Shown piece after piece: positions 20,241 to 30,328 of a stretch of 64,000 bases of DNA. Numbering within the stretch: the stretch's first letter is position 1; each line of letters begins with the position of its first letter. Both the position numbers and the translations under genes were made by a program. The stretch is from Pseudogemmobacter sp044142105 (GTDB lineage Bacteria > Pseudomonadota > Alphaproteobacteria > Rhodobacterales > Rhodobacteraceae): assembly GCF_044142105.1 (NCBI RefSeq), contig NZ_JBGTYM010000002.1, positions 434,001-498,000 of the forward strand, written 5' to 3'. The notes beneath the pieces were generated by a model, which ran no database searches, was not told the DNA's origin, and saw only the letters and a list, made by a program, of their open reading frames with translations.

Positions 20241-20254
20241 TGACCTTTTGGTCA
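20241..20254. promoter_or_regulatory. palindrome upstream of deoC
   Basis: TGACC-TTTT-GGTCA is a perfect palindrome with a 4-base AT centre, in the only spacer between the antiporter operon and deoC. This form is typical of TetR-type operators. It lies in AT-rich sequence unlike the surrounding DNA, consistent with the deoC promoter. No TetR gene is in the window. Confidence 0.45.
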
Positions 20255-20263
20255 GGAAATCGC

Positions 20264-20662
20264 CTAGGCCTCGCTGCGGACCGGAGCGTTCGGGTCGCGG
20301 ATCAGCGCGTCCGGGGCTTCGGTCGCCCAGGGCCCGCCGCCTTCCGGCCGGGGCAGGGTGCTGCGGTCGATATGCCGCGCCAGATGCACTTTCGACAGCA
20401 TCAGCGCCGACAGGGGGGCGGTGATGAAGAGGAAGACAGTGATCAGGATCTCCTGCCAGGCGACGCGCCCGGTCAGCGTCCACATTTCGGCATTCGACGC
20501 GATCAGCGCCGCGCCCACACCCAGCGTCGTCGCCTTGGTCGGCGCGTGCAGGCGCTGCATCGACTGCGGCAGGCGCAACAGGCCCCAGCTTCCGATCAGC
20601 CCGAACAGCCCGCCGCCCACGACCACCACGGCCAGCACGATTTCCACCAGGGTGCCGATCAT
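20264..20662 (-). CDS. mnhG: Mrp Na+/H+ antiporter subunit G
   Basis: A 132-residue MnhG/PhaG: three membrane helices in the first 95 residues (for example VVVGGGLFGLIGSWGLLRLP), with the family motif RLHAPTKATTLG near residue 40, then a charged cytoplasmic tail. It is a membrane subunit of the multi-component Mrp complex that exchanges cytoplasmic Na+ (or K+) for H+. Its ATG overlaps the mnhF stop by four bases (ATGA). It is the last gene of the operon. Confidence 0.92.
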   Translation of the reverse strand: MIGTLVEIVLAVVVVGGGLFGLIGSWGLLRLPQSMQRLHAPTKATTLGVGAALIASNAEMWTLTGRVAWQEILITVFLFITAPLSALMLSKVHLARHIDRSTLPRPEGGGPWATEAPDALIRDPNAPVRSEA

Positions 20663-20931
20663 TCGATGATGCTCCCGCGCAGAAGGTATTTGCACAGTGC
20701 CACGGTCGAGACGAAGCCGGTCATGGCAAACAGCATCGCCGGTTCAAACACGGTGATGCCGCCGATCCCCGCGCCGTAGAGCATCAGCAGCGCGATCACG
20801 TTCACCGTCATCGTGTCCAGCGCCAGGATCTTGTCGGCCATGGTCGGGCCGGTGGCGATGCGGATCAGGTTCAGAACCAGCGCCAAGGCGAAACAGCCCA
20901 TGGCAAACAGGATTGCGATGTCCAGGATCAT
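20659..20931 (-). CDS. mnhF: Mrp Na+/H+ antiporter subunit F
   Basis: A 90-residue MnhF/PhaF with three membrane helices and the family motif RIATGPTMADKILALDTMTVN between helices one and two. It is a small essential membrane subunit of the Mrp antiporter. Its start overlaps the mnhE stop by ATGA, and its stop overlaps mnhG likewise. Confidence 0.93.
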   Translation of the reverse strand: MILDIAILFAMGCFALALVLNLIRIATGPTMADKILALDTMTVNVIALLMLYGAGIGGITVFEPAMLFAMTGFVSTVALCKYLLRGSIIE

Positions 20932-21419
20932 TCGAAAATCCTCATCAGCCGTGCCTCATAGCGGGTCTTGATCCCGTCGCGCACCTCGTCGGGGTTCGGG
21001 GCATGCAGGGAATGGATCAGCAGGCTGCGCCCGTCGGCCGAGAAATCGGCGGTCAGCGTGCCGGGGGTCATGGTGATCGTGCCCGCCAGAAGGCTGATCG
21101 CCTCGGGCGATTTCAGCTCGACCGGCACGGTGACAAAGGTGGTGCGGATCTGGTCCTTGGGCATGAAGAGAATGATCTTGGCGACCTGAAAGGACGACAC
21201 GATCACGTCCCAGACCACGATGGCCAGATAGGTGACCAGCTCCAGCGGCCGCCGCAGGCGCGGCCGCTCCGGCCACCAGGCGTTGGTCAGAAGCGGGATC
21301 GCCACGGCCAGGAACACCGCCAAGACCAGGCTGCCGAAGGTCCAGCGATTGGCAAGGATCAGCCAGAACAGCACCAGAAAGGCGCTTTCGGCGGGGTGAG
21401 GGATCAGGCGGCGCAGCAT
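20928..21419 (-). CDS. mnhE: Mrp Na+/H+ antiporter subunit E
   Basis: A 163-residue MnhE/PhaE. Two N-terminal membrane helices are followed by a cytoplasmic domain with the conserved TITMTPGTLTADFS region near residue 115 and LLIHSLHA. Its start is separated from the mnhD stop by two bases. Within the complex it is a non-catalytic subunit needed for assembly or activity. Confidence 0.92.
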   Translation of the reverse strand: MLRRLIPHPAESAFLVLFWLILANRWTFGSLVLAVFLAVAIPLLTNAWWPERPRLRRPLELVTYLAIVVWDVIVSSFQVAKIILFMPKDQIRTTFVTVPVELKSPEAISLLAGTITMTPGTLTADFSADGRSLLIHSLHAPNPDEVRDGIKTRYEARLMRIFE

Positions 21420-21421
21420 GG

Positions 21422-22936
21422 TCAGGCTCCTTCACCCAGGCGGTTGGCGGCAATATAGGCATCAGGCTTGACAAGATGGTCGGCCGTCACCGCCATCCAG
21501 TCGCTGACCGGCCCGGCCAGCACCGACAGCGCGGCCAGCGCCACAAGGAACAGGCCGGGCATGGCCAGTTCCTGCAGGCCCAGCGGGCGCGCGGGGGCGG
21601 GGCCGCTGGCCTTCCAGAACAGGTTGGACCCCGCGCGGGCAAAGCCCAGGATCATCAGGAAAGACCCGCCCAGCACCACCGGCCAGACCCAGGCCGCCTG
21701 CGGGGCAGTGGCCTGCAACACGAAAAGTTTGCCGATGAAACCCGACAGCGGCGGCAGACCGGCGCAGGCCACGGCAGCGGCCAGGAACAGCGCGGCGGCC
21801 GGGCCGGGCAGGCGCGGCCCCTTGGCCGCGATATCGCCGTCCAGCCAGACCGCGCCCCGGCTGGCCAGCACATCGGCCAGCAGGAACAGGAAGGCGGCGG
21901 CCAAGGTTGAATGGACCATGTAATAAAGCGCGGCCCCGACCGCCTGCGGGCCAAAGCCTGCAATGGCGGTGAAGGCCGTGCCCATCGAGGCGATGGCGGC
22001 ATAGGCGGCCAGACGCGGCAGGCTGCGCGCGCCCAGAACGCCCACCGAGCCGACGGCCAGCGTCAGCAGCGCGGCGGGCAGCAGCATCTGGCTCAGAAGC
22101 GGGCCGGTTGCGGGCAGGTCGGGCGGAAAGATCATCGTGCCGGTGCGGATCGCGGCATAGGCGCCGACCTTGGTCATCACCGCGAACAGCGCCGCCACCA
22201 CGCCCGGTGCCTTGGCATAGGTGCCCGGCAGCCAGAAATGCAGCGGCACCAGCGCGCCCTTCACGGCAAAGACCAGCATCAGCAGGACCGCCGCCACCCG
22301 CATCAGCGCCACGTCATCGGCGGGCAGCGCGCGCAGCTTCACCGCCAGATCGGCCATGTTCAGCGTGCCCATGACCGAATAGATCGTCGCCAGCGCGAAC
22401 AGGAACAGGGTCGAGCCGACAAGGTTGACCGCGATGTAATGCAGCCCCGCCCGGATGCGCGGCCCGCCGCCGCCATGGACCATCAGCCCGTATGAGGCGA
22501 TGAGCAGAACCTCGAAGAAGACGAACAGGTTGAAGGCGTCGCCGGTCAGGAAAGCGCCGTTCAGCCCCATGAGCTGGAACAGCCACAGCGCATGGAAATG
22601 CGCGCCGCGCCGGTCCCAGCCGGTCGCCATGGCCTGCAGCAGCACCGCCATCGACAGGCCCGCCGTCAGCAAAAGCATCAGCGCCGACAGCCGATCCAGC
22701 ACCAGCACGATGCCGAAAGGCGCGGGCCAGTCGCCCAGCCGGTAAAGCTCTGGCCCCGCGCCCGAGGCTGCGTTGAACAGGACCAGCGCGATCACCAGCA
22801 GCGCGGCATTGCCCGCCCCCGCCAGCGCGCGGGCCAGCCAGGGCCGGTCGCGCGCCACCAGAAGCGTGATCCCCGCCAGAAGCGCCGGCAGCACCACGGG
22901 CGCGATGATCAGATGCCCCATACCCGTCCCGCTCAT
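21422..22936 (-). CDS. mnhD: Mrp Na+/H+ antiporter subunit D
   Basis: A 504-residue MnhD/PhaD, homologous to the NuoL/M/N proton-pumping subunits, with about 14 membrane helices. The conserved lysine segment VFAVKGALVPLHFWLPG and the later GFIGK element are visible. It is one of the two ion-translocating subunits. The ATG at 22936 overlaps the mnhC stop (ATGA). Confidence 0.94.
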   Translation of the reverse strand: MSGTGMGHLIIAPVVLPALLAGITLLVARDRPWLARALAGAGNAALLVIALVLFNAASGAGPELYRLGDWPAPFGIVLVLDRLSALMLLLTAGLSMAVLLQAMATGWDRRGAHFHALWLFQLMGLNGAFLTGDAFNLFVFFEVLLIASYGLMVHGGGGPRIRAGLHYIAVNLVGSTLFLFALATIYSVMGTLNMADLAVKLRALPADDVALMRVAAVLLMLVFAVKGALVPLHFWLPGTYAKAPGVVAALFAVMTKVGAYAAIRTGTMIFPPDLPATGPLLSQMLLPAALLTLAVGSVGVLGARSLPRLAAYAAIASMGTAFTAIAGFGPQAVGAALYYMVHSTLAAAFLFLLADVLASRGAVWLDGDIAAKGPRLPGPAAALFLAAAVACAGLPPLSGFIGKLFVLQATAPQAAWVWPVVLGGSFLMILGFARAGSNLFWKASGPAPARPLGLQELAMPGLFLVALAALSVLAGPVSDWMAVTADHLVKPDAYIAANRLGEGA

Positions 22937-23325
22937 GCCCGTGCCTCCGGTGCCGTCTCAAGCCCGGCCGGATCGTCCGAGGCATCTTCGGGCATGCCAT
23001 CCTTGCCGGGCGGCGCGTCGACCCTGTCATTGCCGGTCTCGAAATAGGCGCCCAGGCCCATCATCACGATCACCGCCGTCATCCCGAAGGAAATCACGAT
23101 GGCCGTCAGCACCAGCGCCTGCGGCAGGGGATCGGTCGGGATCTCGGTCTGGCCGACGATCGGGTCCGAGCCGGGCTTCAGCCGCCCCACGGCGAAGATG
23201 AACAGGTTCACCGCATAGCTCAGAAAGGTCAGACCCAGGATCACCGGAAAGCTGCGCAGCCGCAGCATCAGATAGGTGCCGACGAAGGTGAAGATGCCGA
23301 TGGCACCGGCGACCAGGGCTTCCAT
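22933..23325 (-). CDS. mnhC: Mrp Na+/H+ antiporter subunit C
   Basis: A 130-residue MnhC/PhaC, a NuoK homologue with three membrane helices (GTYLMLRLRSFPVILGLTF, DPLPQALVLTAIVISFG). The start at 23325 is preferred because AGGGGA precedes it at good spacing and the MEALVAGAIG opening matches the family. An ATG at 23340, one base after the upstream stop, would add five residues. The C-terminus is acidic and extended. Confidence 0.9.
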   Translation of the reverse strand: MEALVAGAIGIFTFVGTYLMLRLRSFPVILGLTFLSYAVNLFIFAVGRLKPGSDPIVGQTEIPTDPLPQALVLTAIVISFGMTAVIVMMGLGAYFETGNDRVDAPPGKDGMPEDASDDPAGLETAPEARA

Positions 23326-23341
23326 GCCAATCCCCTGCATT

Positions 23342-26152
23342 TCAGGCCTCCCGCTCGGCACGGCCATGGCGCGTGTGCTGCGACAGCCGCGACAGCGTGG
23401 CCAGCGACAGCATCACTGCGCCCAGCACGCAGAAGAACACGCCCAGATCGAACAGCGCCGCCGTGGCCAGCTCGATATCGTCCAGCGGCCAGAGATACAC
23501 ATGCGTATAGCCCGAGGTCAGGAAGGGCAGGCCCATCGCCCAGGCCCCCAGACCCGTCACGCTGGCCGTCAGCACCCCCGCGCCGATGAAGGCATGGTGG
23601 TTGAATTTCTGCCGCCGGTCCGACCAGTCATAGCCCGAGGCCATGTATTGCCACAGCACCGCGATCGAGAAGATCAGCCCGGCGACGAAACCGCCGCCCG
23701 GCAGGTTGTGGCCGCGCAGGAAGATATAGACCCCGACCGTCAGGGCGACCGGCAGCAGGAACCGCGTCCCCGCCACCAGCATCACCGGATGGGAATCGCC
23801 AGCATCGCGGCCGGTATCCAGCGCCGCCAGCCGCGCACAGGCGCGGGCGCTGCCCAGCACCGCCTCGGCCAGCGCAAAGATCACCAGCGCGGCGATGCCC
23901 AGAACGATGATCTCGCCAAAGGTGTCATAGCCGCGGAAATCGACGATGATCGTGTTGACCGCATTGGTGCCGCCCGCGCCGGGCTTCGACTGCGCCCAGT
24001 GAAACTCGGAAATCACCGGGAACAGCGCCTCCCGGCTCATCAGCGCATAGGCCAGCGCCGCCGTCCCCAGCCCCGTCACCGCCGCCACGGCCAGATCGCG
24101 CAGCCGCCGCCAGGGTGCGCTTTCCATTGGCGTCTTCGCGGGCAGGAAGTTCATCGCCAGCAGCATCAGAAGGATCGTCACCACCTCGACCGAGATCTGG
24201 GTCAGGGCCAGGTCCGGGGCCGAGAACCAGGCGAAGGCGCCCGAAAGAAGAAGCCCCACGATCCCGGTCAGGATCAGGGCCAGAACACGTTCATGATGGT
24301 GCCAGGCCACCCCCAGCGCGGCCAGGGCCATGACGGCAAAGCCCATGACGCCCACGAAACTCAGCGGTACAGGCGGGCGCGTCCCGGCGGCCTGCGGCGC
24401 GCCCCACCAGGCCCAAAGGCCCGCCGCCACCATCGCCACCGTTGCCGTCCACAGCGCCCGATGCAGCGCGCCATTGTGCACGGTGGCGGTAAAGCCCTGC
24501 GCCAGCACCGCCAGCGCCCCGATGACCGCATCGAAAATGTCCTTGGCATCGGGCCGCGGGAAGGCATCCCACAGCGCGCGCAATTGCGGATACAGACCCA
24601 GGATCACCAGCCCGCCGCCAATCGCCATCAGCGACATCCACAGCGCCGCGGGTTCCAGCCCGTGCCACAGCGCGATATGGGCATGAACCGTCTCGCCGGT
24701 CACGGCACTGGCCGCCGCGTCGACGAAGGGGGCAAAGGTCGCCATCGGCAACAGGCCCGACACCACCACCAGAACCGCCAGCAGGGCCGGGGCCGCCCAC
24801 AAGCCGGGGCCGGGATCATGCGGCGCGTGTTCCAGGCTTTCGCGCGGTTCGCCCAGGAAGGTGTGGGACAGGAAGCGCAGCGAGTAGCCAACCGACAGCA
24901 GCGCCCCCGCCGTGGCCAGCGCGGGCACCAGCCAGGCGGTCAGCCAGTAAAGATGCGAGGCTTCCTCAAGCATCATCTCTTTCGACAGAAAGCCGTTCAG
25001 CGGCGGGAAACCCGCCATCGACAGGCTGGCAATCGCCGCGATCACGAACGTCAGCGGCATGGCCTTGCGCAATCCGCCCAAGGCGCGGATGTCGCGGGTA
25101 TGGGCGGCGTGATCGACGATCCCCGCCACCATGAACAGCGCCGCCTTGAAGCTGGCATGGCACAGGATATGCAGCATGGCCGCCGTAGCCGCCGCCTTGG
25201 TGCCGATGCCCAGAAGAAAGGTGATCAGCCCCAGATGGCTGACGGTGGAAAAGGCAAGGATCGCCTTCAGGTCATCCTTGAAAAAGGCGATCTTTGCGCC
25301 AAGCAGCAGGGTGACCAGCCCCGCCGTGGCGACGATGGCCGTCCATTCGGGCGTGCCCGCCAGCGCCGGCCAAAGCCGCGCCATCAGGAACAGCCCCGCC
25401 TTCACCATCGTCGCCGAATGCAGATAGGCCGAAACCGGGGTCGGCGCCGCCATGGCATGCGGCAGCCAGAAATGGAACGGGAATTGCGCCGATTTGGTGA
25501 AGGCACCGAAGAGGATCAGGATCAGTGCGGGCAGGTAATAGGGGCTGGCCTGAATCTCGGCCCCCTTGGTCACGATCTCGGAAATATCGTGGCTGCCCGC
25601 GATATTGCCCAGGATCAGCATCCCCGCGATCATCGCAAAGCCACCGCCCGCCGTCACCGCCAGCGCCATCCGCGCGCCCAGCCGCCCCTCGGGCCGGTTC
25701 TGCCACCAGCCGATCAGCAGGAAGGAGGACAGCGAGGTCAGTTCCCAGAAGACAAGCAGCAACAGGATGTTGTCCGACAGCACGATGCCCACCATCGCGC
25801 CCTGAAACAGCAGAAGATAGGTCATGAACCGGCCGATGGGCTCGGCCTCGTCCAGATAGAACCGGGCGTAAAGGATGATCAGCAGGCCGATCCCCAGGAT
25901 CAGCCCCGCGAACATCATCCCCAGCCCGTCGATGCGGAAACTGGCATCCAGCCCCAGCGCCGGAATCCAGGTGAACCGCGCCGCCACCGCCTCGCCCGCC
26001 AGCACGGCAGGGGCGTGGGACAGAAGCCCCGCCAGCGCCAGCGCCGTCGCCATCCCCGCCACCAGGGACGCCGGACCGCGCCCGAAACGGGCGGCAAGAC
26101 CCGGAAACAGCGCGCCAAGAAAGGGAAGCGCTGCGATCAGGGCTGGTGACAT
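23342..26152 (-). CDS. mnhA: Mrp Na+/H+ antiporter fused subunits A and B
   Basis: A 936-residue protein. Residues 1-650 are NuoL-like (SSFLLIGWWQNRPEGRLGARMAL, FPFHFWLPHAMAAPTPVSAYLHSATM). These are followed by MnhA's extra helices with the DUF4040 region, and by a C-terminal MnhB domain (FLRGHNLPGGGFVAGLI near residue 800, DIELATAALFDLGVF). The A-B fusion is the group 2 (Pha-type) arrangement, giving the operon six genes rather than seven. It is the first gene; the start at 26152 matches the family's MSPALIAALPFLGAL opening. It provides the main cation/proton path of the complex, for salt and alkaline pH tolerance. Confidence 0.94.
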   Translation of the reverse strand: MSPALIAALPFLGALFPGLAARFGRGPASLVAGMATALALAGLLSHAPAVLAGEAVAARFTWIPALGLDASFRIDGLGMMFAGLILGIGLLIILYARFYLDEAEPIGRFMTYLLLFQGAMVGIVLSDNILLLLVFWELTSLSSFLLIGWWQNRPEGRLGARMALAVTAGGGFAMIAGMLILGNIAGSHDISEIVTKGAEIQASPYYLPALILILFGAFTKSAQFPFHFWLPHAMAAPTPVSAYLHSATMVKAGLFLMARLWPALAGTPEWTAIVATAGLVTLLLGAKIAFFKDDLKAILAFSTVSHLGLITFLLGIGTKAAATAAMLHILCHASFKAALFMVAGIVDHAAHTRDIRALGGLRKAMPLTFVIAAIASLSMAGFPPLNGFLSKEMMLEEASHLYWLTAWLVPALATAGALLSVGYSLRFLSHTFLGEPRESLEHAPHDPGPGLWAAPALLAVLVVVSGLLPMATFAPFVDAAASAVTGETVHAHIALWHGLEPAALWMSLMAIGGGLVILGLYPQLRALWDAFPRPDAKDIFDAVIGALAVLAQGFTATVHNGALHRALWTATVAMVAAGLWAWWGAPQAAGTRPPVPLSFVGVMGFAVMALAALGVAWHHHERVLALILTGIVGLLLSGAFAWFSAPDLALTQISVEVVTILLMLLAMNFLPAKTPMESAPWRRLRDLAVAAVTGLGTAALAYALMSREALFPVISEFHWAQSKPGAGGTNAVNTIIVDFRGYDTFGEIIVLGIAALVIFALAEAVLGSARACARLAALDTGRDAGDSHPVMLVAGTRFLLPVALTVGVYIFLRGHNLPGGGFVAGLIFSIAVLWQYMASGYDWSDRRQKFNHHAFIGAGVLTASVTGLGAWAMGLPFLTSGYTHVYLWPLDDIELATAALFDLGVFFCVLGAVMLSLATLSRLSQHTRHGRAEREA

Positions 26153-26254
26153 GCGGGCAGTTCCTCGTCGTGGCGTGGCAAGCGGGCGTAATGCGCGCGT
26201 CGCGGCGGGTTTCAGCCTAGTTGGTCTTTCTGCCCGCCGCGTCAAGCCTTTTCG

Positions 26255-26271
26255 GGCCGGAAAAACCGGCC
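26255..26271 (-). terminator. stem-loop after frcK
   Basis: GGCCGG-AAAAA-CCGGCC forms a perfect 6-bp stem just beyond the frcK stop, between the frc operon and the antiporter operon, which both read leftward. On the coding strand the T-run is in the loop, not after the stem, so this is an atypical terminator. Confidence 0.4.
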
Positions 26272-26276
26272 TTGCG

Positions 26277-26888
26277 TCATTTCACCACGATCTCGGCGGG
26301 GCGCGACTGGCGCAGCACCGTCAGCGCATTGGGCAGATCGTTGCCCTCGATCCAGGCCCGGGCCTCGGCCTCGGTCTTGCCGTGATGGTGCCAGCGCGCG
26401 GTCAGGCGGCGGACCAATTCCGGCTCCTCCACCTCAAGAAAGACCGTCAGGTCGAACAGCGGCGCCAGCTGTCGCCAGGGCTCGGCCTCCAGCAGCAGGT
26501 AATTGCCCTCGACGATCAGGATACGGTCCTGCGGCCCGATGATCGCGGCGGCGGCGCGCGACAGTTCCATGTCACGATCAAAGATCGGGATCGCCACTTC
26601 CGGCTCGCTGCGCAGGCGGCGGATCAGATGCAGGAAGCCATGGGCGTCAAAGGTCTCGGGCGCGCCCTTGCGCGGGCGAAGGCCGCGCGGCACCAGGACG
26701 GCATCGTCATAATGGAAGCCATCCATCGGCACGACGCGGGCGCCGGGCTGCAACTGCCCGGCCAGATGCTCGGCCAGGGTGGATTTTCCGCTGGCAGGCG
26801 GCCCGGCCAGCGCGACCAGAAAGCGCCGGTCGGGATTGGCCTTGACCTGCCTTTCGCGGATCCGCCGCGCCAGATCGTCCGGCGTCAA
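26277..26888 (-). CDS. frcK: sugar/nucleoside kinase-like protein of the fructose import operon
   Basis: A 203-residue P-loop kinase of the uridine kinase/pantothenate kinase type: Walker A in ALAGPPASGKSTL, then VVPMDGFHYDD and the lid region RGLRPRKGAPETFD. It occupies the place of frcK in the frcBCAK operon and is inferred to phosphorylate the imported sugar or a related compound. The start is uncertain. A TTG at 26888 with GGGAGG upstream gives the family-like M-TPDDLARRI opening; a GTG at 26933 would overlap frcA by 20 bases. Confidence 0.8.
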   Translation of the reverse strand: MTPDDLARRIRERQVKANPDRRFLVALAGPPASGKSTLAEHLAGQLQPGARVVPMDGFHYDDAVLVPRGLRPRKGAPETFDAHGFLHLIRRLRSEPEVAIPIFDRDMELSRAAAAIIGPQDRILIVEGNYLLLEAEPWRQLAPLFDLTVFLEVEEPELVRRLTARWHHHGKTEAEARAWIEGNDLPNALTVLRQSRPAEIVVK

Positions 26889-26913
26889 TCGCGCCTCCCG
26901 GAAACCCGTCCGC

Positions 26914-27689
<776 letters not shown>

Positions 27690-27693
<4 letters not shown>

Positions 27694-28898
27694 GCCGACA
27701 CCTTTCTGATCCACTGGTCCACGGCGACCGCGAAGATGATGAGAACGCCGATCAGGAAGAAGGTCCATTGCGGGTCGGTCCCGACCAGCCGCAGCCCCAT
27801 CTCGAACACGCCCACGATCAACGCGCCGAAGAACATGCCCGCGATGCTGCCGCGCCCGCCGAAGAGGCTGATCCCTCCGATCACCACGGCGGTGATCGAC
27901 TGGATATTGCCCAATTGCCCGGTCGAGGCGGTGGGCGAGACCGATCCGAACCGCCCGATCATCACCCAGCCCGCAATGGCGCAGAAAAGGCCCGCCAGGG
28001 CATAGACCTGAATGAGGATGCGCTTCGTCGGCACACCGGCCAGCGCCGCCGCCTCGGGGTCGTCGCCCGTGGCATAAACATGCCGCCCCCATGCGGTCGA
28101 GCGCAGCACATAGGCCATCACGGCGACCAGGACGATCAGCAGGAACACGGCGTAAAGCACCTTCACCCCGGTGCCCGGCATGGCGTCGGTGGTCAGGAAG
28201 ACCGATTGCATCGTCGCCGGATCCACGCCCTCGGGCGCCTTGGGAATGCCGAAGAAGGTCACGTCCTCGCCCCAGAACCGCAGGGCAGGGGCCTTCGATT
28301 CCACATCGGAAGAACGGATCGTCTCATTGGCCGAGAAGATGAAGTTCGACGCCAGGATGATCTGCCAGGTGCCCAGCGTCACGATGAACGGGGGCAGCTT
28401 CATCCGCGCCACCAGCCAGCCGTTCAGCGCGCCCATGGCCAGGCCGCAGGCCAGGCCGAACACCACCGCCAGCGCGGGCGGCAGCTGAAAGACGAAGGAA
28501 AAGGCCAGCGGGCCGAACCAGTCGGGCGTGCCGATGGTCACGCCGGTGATGCCGACAAACCCCATGATGACCGAGCAGAACACCGCGATCGCCCCCACGG
28601 ACAGGTCGATCCCTGCCGTCAGCACCACCAGCGTCTGCGCGCAGCCCAGGATGCCGACGATGGCGATCTGCTGAAGGATCGTCGACAGCGTGCCCGCCTT
28701 GAAGAAATTGTCGGCTGCCAGGCCGAAGACCAGCAGCGAGGCGATCAGCACTATCATCGGCACGGCCGAGGGCGTCTGGTGCAGCCAATGCTGCAGCCGC
28801 TTCAACGGGTCATTCTCCTGGTGGAACTCGGCGACCTTTTCCGAGGCGCCTTTCAGCCCCTCTTCAAACCCGGTCGCGGCCTTCTGGTCCGCTGCCAT
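27690..28898 (-). CDS. frcC: fructose ABC importer permease
   Basis: A 402-residue permease of the ribose/fructose (BPD_transp_2) family with about ten membrane helices and the motifs LTAGIDLSVGAIAVFCSVI and GRGSIAGMFFGALIVGV. A soluble N-terminal extension (about 50 residues) precedes the first helix, as in FrcC. The start at 28898 follows GAGGGGGAA. A 187-base gap with a strong stem-loop separates it from frcB, a usual way to make more binding protein than permease. Confidence 0.93.
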
Positions 28899-28968
28899 GT
28901 CTTCCCCCTCATAGCCCGGGCTGTGACGGCGCCGGGGCAAGTCCCGCCCCTCCCAAGGGGGCCTTGCA

Positions 28969-28995
28969 ACAAGGGCGGCGCGAAGCCGCCCTTGT
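28969..28995 (-). repeat. strong stem-loop between frcB and frcC
   Basis: A perfect 11-bp stem (28969-28979 with 28985-28995) with a five-base loop, GC-rich and without a long T-run. In a binding-protein/permease gap such a hairpin commonly stabilises the upstream message or partly terminates transcription, giving excess FrcB. Confidence 0.6.
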
Positions 28996-29085
28996 CGCCT
29001 CAGTGTGAACCCCGGACCGCCACCTGTCTATTCTTCTCATTGACGTGGCGGCCGGCGCGGAAAGCGCTGTCGGATGCGGGGCGGC

Positions 29086-30102
29086 TCAGCCCCAGCACAG
29101 CTCCAGACCCTTGGCCGAGTCGATCGACTCGACGCCGTCGACCGGCTGGTCGGTGATCAGCTTCACGCCGGTGTCGAAAAAGTCCTTGCCCTCGGTCGGT
29201 GCGGGCTTGGTGCCATCGGCGGCGTATTTCGCAATCGCCTCGACCCCCAGCGCCGCCATTTGCAGCGGGTATTGCTGCGAGGTGGCGCCGATCACGCCGG
29301 CCTTCACATCCTCGACGCCCGGGCAGCCGCCATCGACCGAGACGATCAGCGCGGTCTTGCCCGCAGCCTTCAGCGCCTCATAGGCACCGGCGGCCGAAGG
29401 CTCGTTGATCGTGTAGACCACGTTGATGTCGGGGTCTTTCGCCAGCAGGGCTTCCATCGCCTTCAGGCCGCCTTCCTCGTTGCCCGAAGTGACTTCATGG
29501 CCAACGATGCGCGGATCGGTCTCGTCGCCCCATTTGGCCGGGTCGCCCAGATCGATACCATAGCCCTGCAGGAAGCCCTGGTCGCGCAGCACGTCGACCG
29601 AAGGCTGGCTGATCGCCAGGTCCAGCATCGCGATCTTCGCATTGGCGGCGGCATCGCCCATCTTGGCCTTGGCCCATTGCCCGATCAGCAGCCCGGCTTG
29701 GAAGTTGTCGGTGGCAAAGGTCGCGTCGGCGGCGTCGATCGGCTCCAGCGGCGTGTCCAGCGCGATGACCAGCAGGCCCGCATCCCGCGCCGCCTTGACC
29801 GAATCGACGATGGCCTTGGTGTCCGAGGCGGTGATCAGAATGCCCTTGGCGCCATCGGCCACGCAGGCTTCGATCGCCGCGACCTGGCTTTCATGGTCGC
29901 CGTCGATCTTGCCGGCATAGGCTTTCAGCGTCACGCCCAGCTCGGCCGCCTTGGCCTCGGCGCCTTCCTTCATCTTCACGAAGAAGGGGTTGGTGTCGGT
30001 CTTGGTGATCAGGCAGGCCGATACGCCATCGGCCAGCGCCGGCATGGCCGAGCAAAGCGCAACGGTGGCCGCGCCCAGCAGGGCTTTGGTCGAGTTCTTC
30101 AT
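29086..30102 (-). CDS. frcB: fructose ABC importer periplasmic binding protein
   Basis: A 338-residue sugar-binding protein (Peripla_BP_4) with a signal peptide of about 24 residues (cleavage near MPALA-DG). The mature start VSACLITKTDTNPFFVKMKE and the regions YAGKIDGDHESQVAAIE and GATSQQYPLQMAALG closely match FrcB of rhizobia as I recall it, so fructose (possibly also ribose or mannose) is the probable ligand. Of two close ATGs, 30102 is preferred because GGAGG sits six bases upstream; the one at 30108 touches it. Transcription starts in the 226-base region shared with the divergent fucU-like gene. Confidence 0.93.
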   Translation of the reverse strand: MKNSTKALLGAATVALCSAMPALADGVSACLITKTDTNPFFVKMKEGAEAKAAELGVTLKAYAGKIDGDHESQVAAIEACVADGAKGILITASDTKAIVDSVKAARDAGLLVIALDTPLEPIDAADATFATDNFQAGLLIGQWAKAKMGDAAANAKIAMLDLAISQPSVDVLRDQGFLQGYGIDLGDPAKWGDETDPRIVGHEVTSGNEEGGLKAMEALLAKDPDINVVYTINEPSAAGAYEALKAAGKTALIVSVDGGCPGVEDVKAGVIGATSQQYPLQMAALGVEAIAKYAADGTKPAPTEGKDFFDTGVKLITDQPVDGVESIDSAKGLELCWG

Positions 30103-30204
30103 GGTCATCCTCCCGAAGGGCGGGGCTGCGTGCCCCTTGGCCCGAGTTCCGTGCGCAGCCCGTTCCTCCGCTGCGACGGCGCCATAAAAAGCCGATTCCC
30201 GGCC

Positions 30205-30248
30205 TTGCGTCAATATAAATAAATCACAGTGATTTAATATTGACGCAA
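30205..30248. promoter_or_regulatory. 44-bp nested palindrome, probable ROK repressor operator
   Basis: The outer arms TTGCGTCAATAT (30205-30216) and ATATTGACGCAA (30237-30248) are a perfect 12-bp inverted repeat. Inside lies a second palindrome, AAATCAC-A-GTGATTT (30221-30235). It is AT-rich within very GC-rich DNA and sits between the divergent frcB and fucU/ROK genes, so it is the expected binding site of the ROK repressor encoded two genes away. Confidence 0.7.
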
Positions 30249-30328
30249 CCGACCGATGCCCTCATTCTGCGCGGCAGATGCGGCCCCGGAGGAGGGGGTC
30301 GGCATTCTTTGCACAGGGTAGCGGCGCG

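Noticed and set aside
23276..26149. A 957-codon plus-strand frame opposite mnhA
   Set aside because: Composition is Arg/His/Gln-rich low complexity, and the complementary frame is a complete membrane antiporter subunit.
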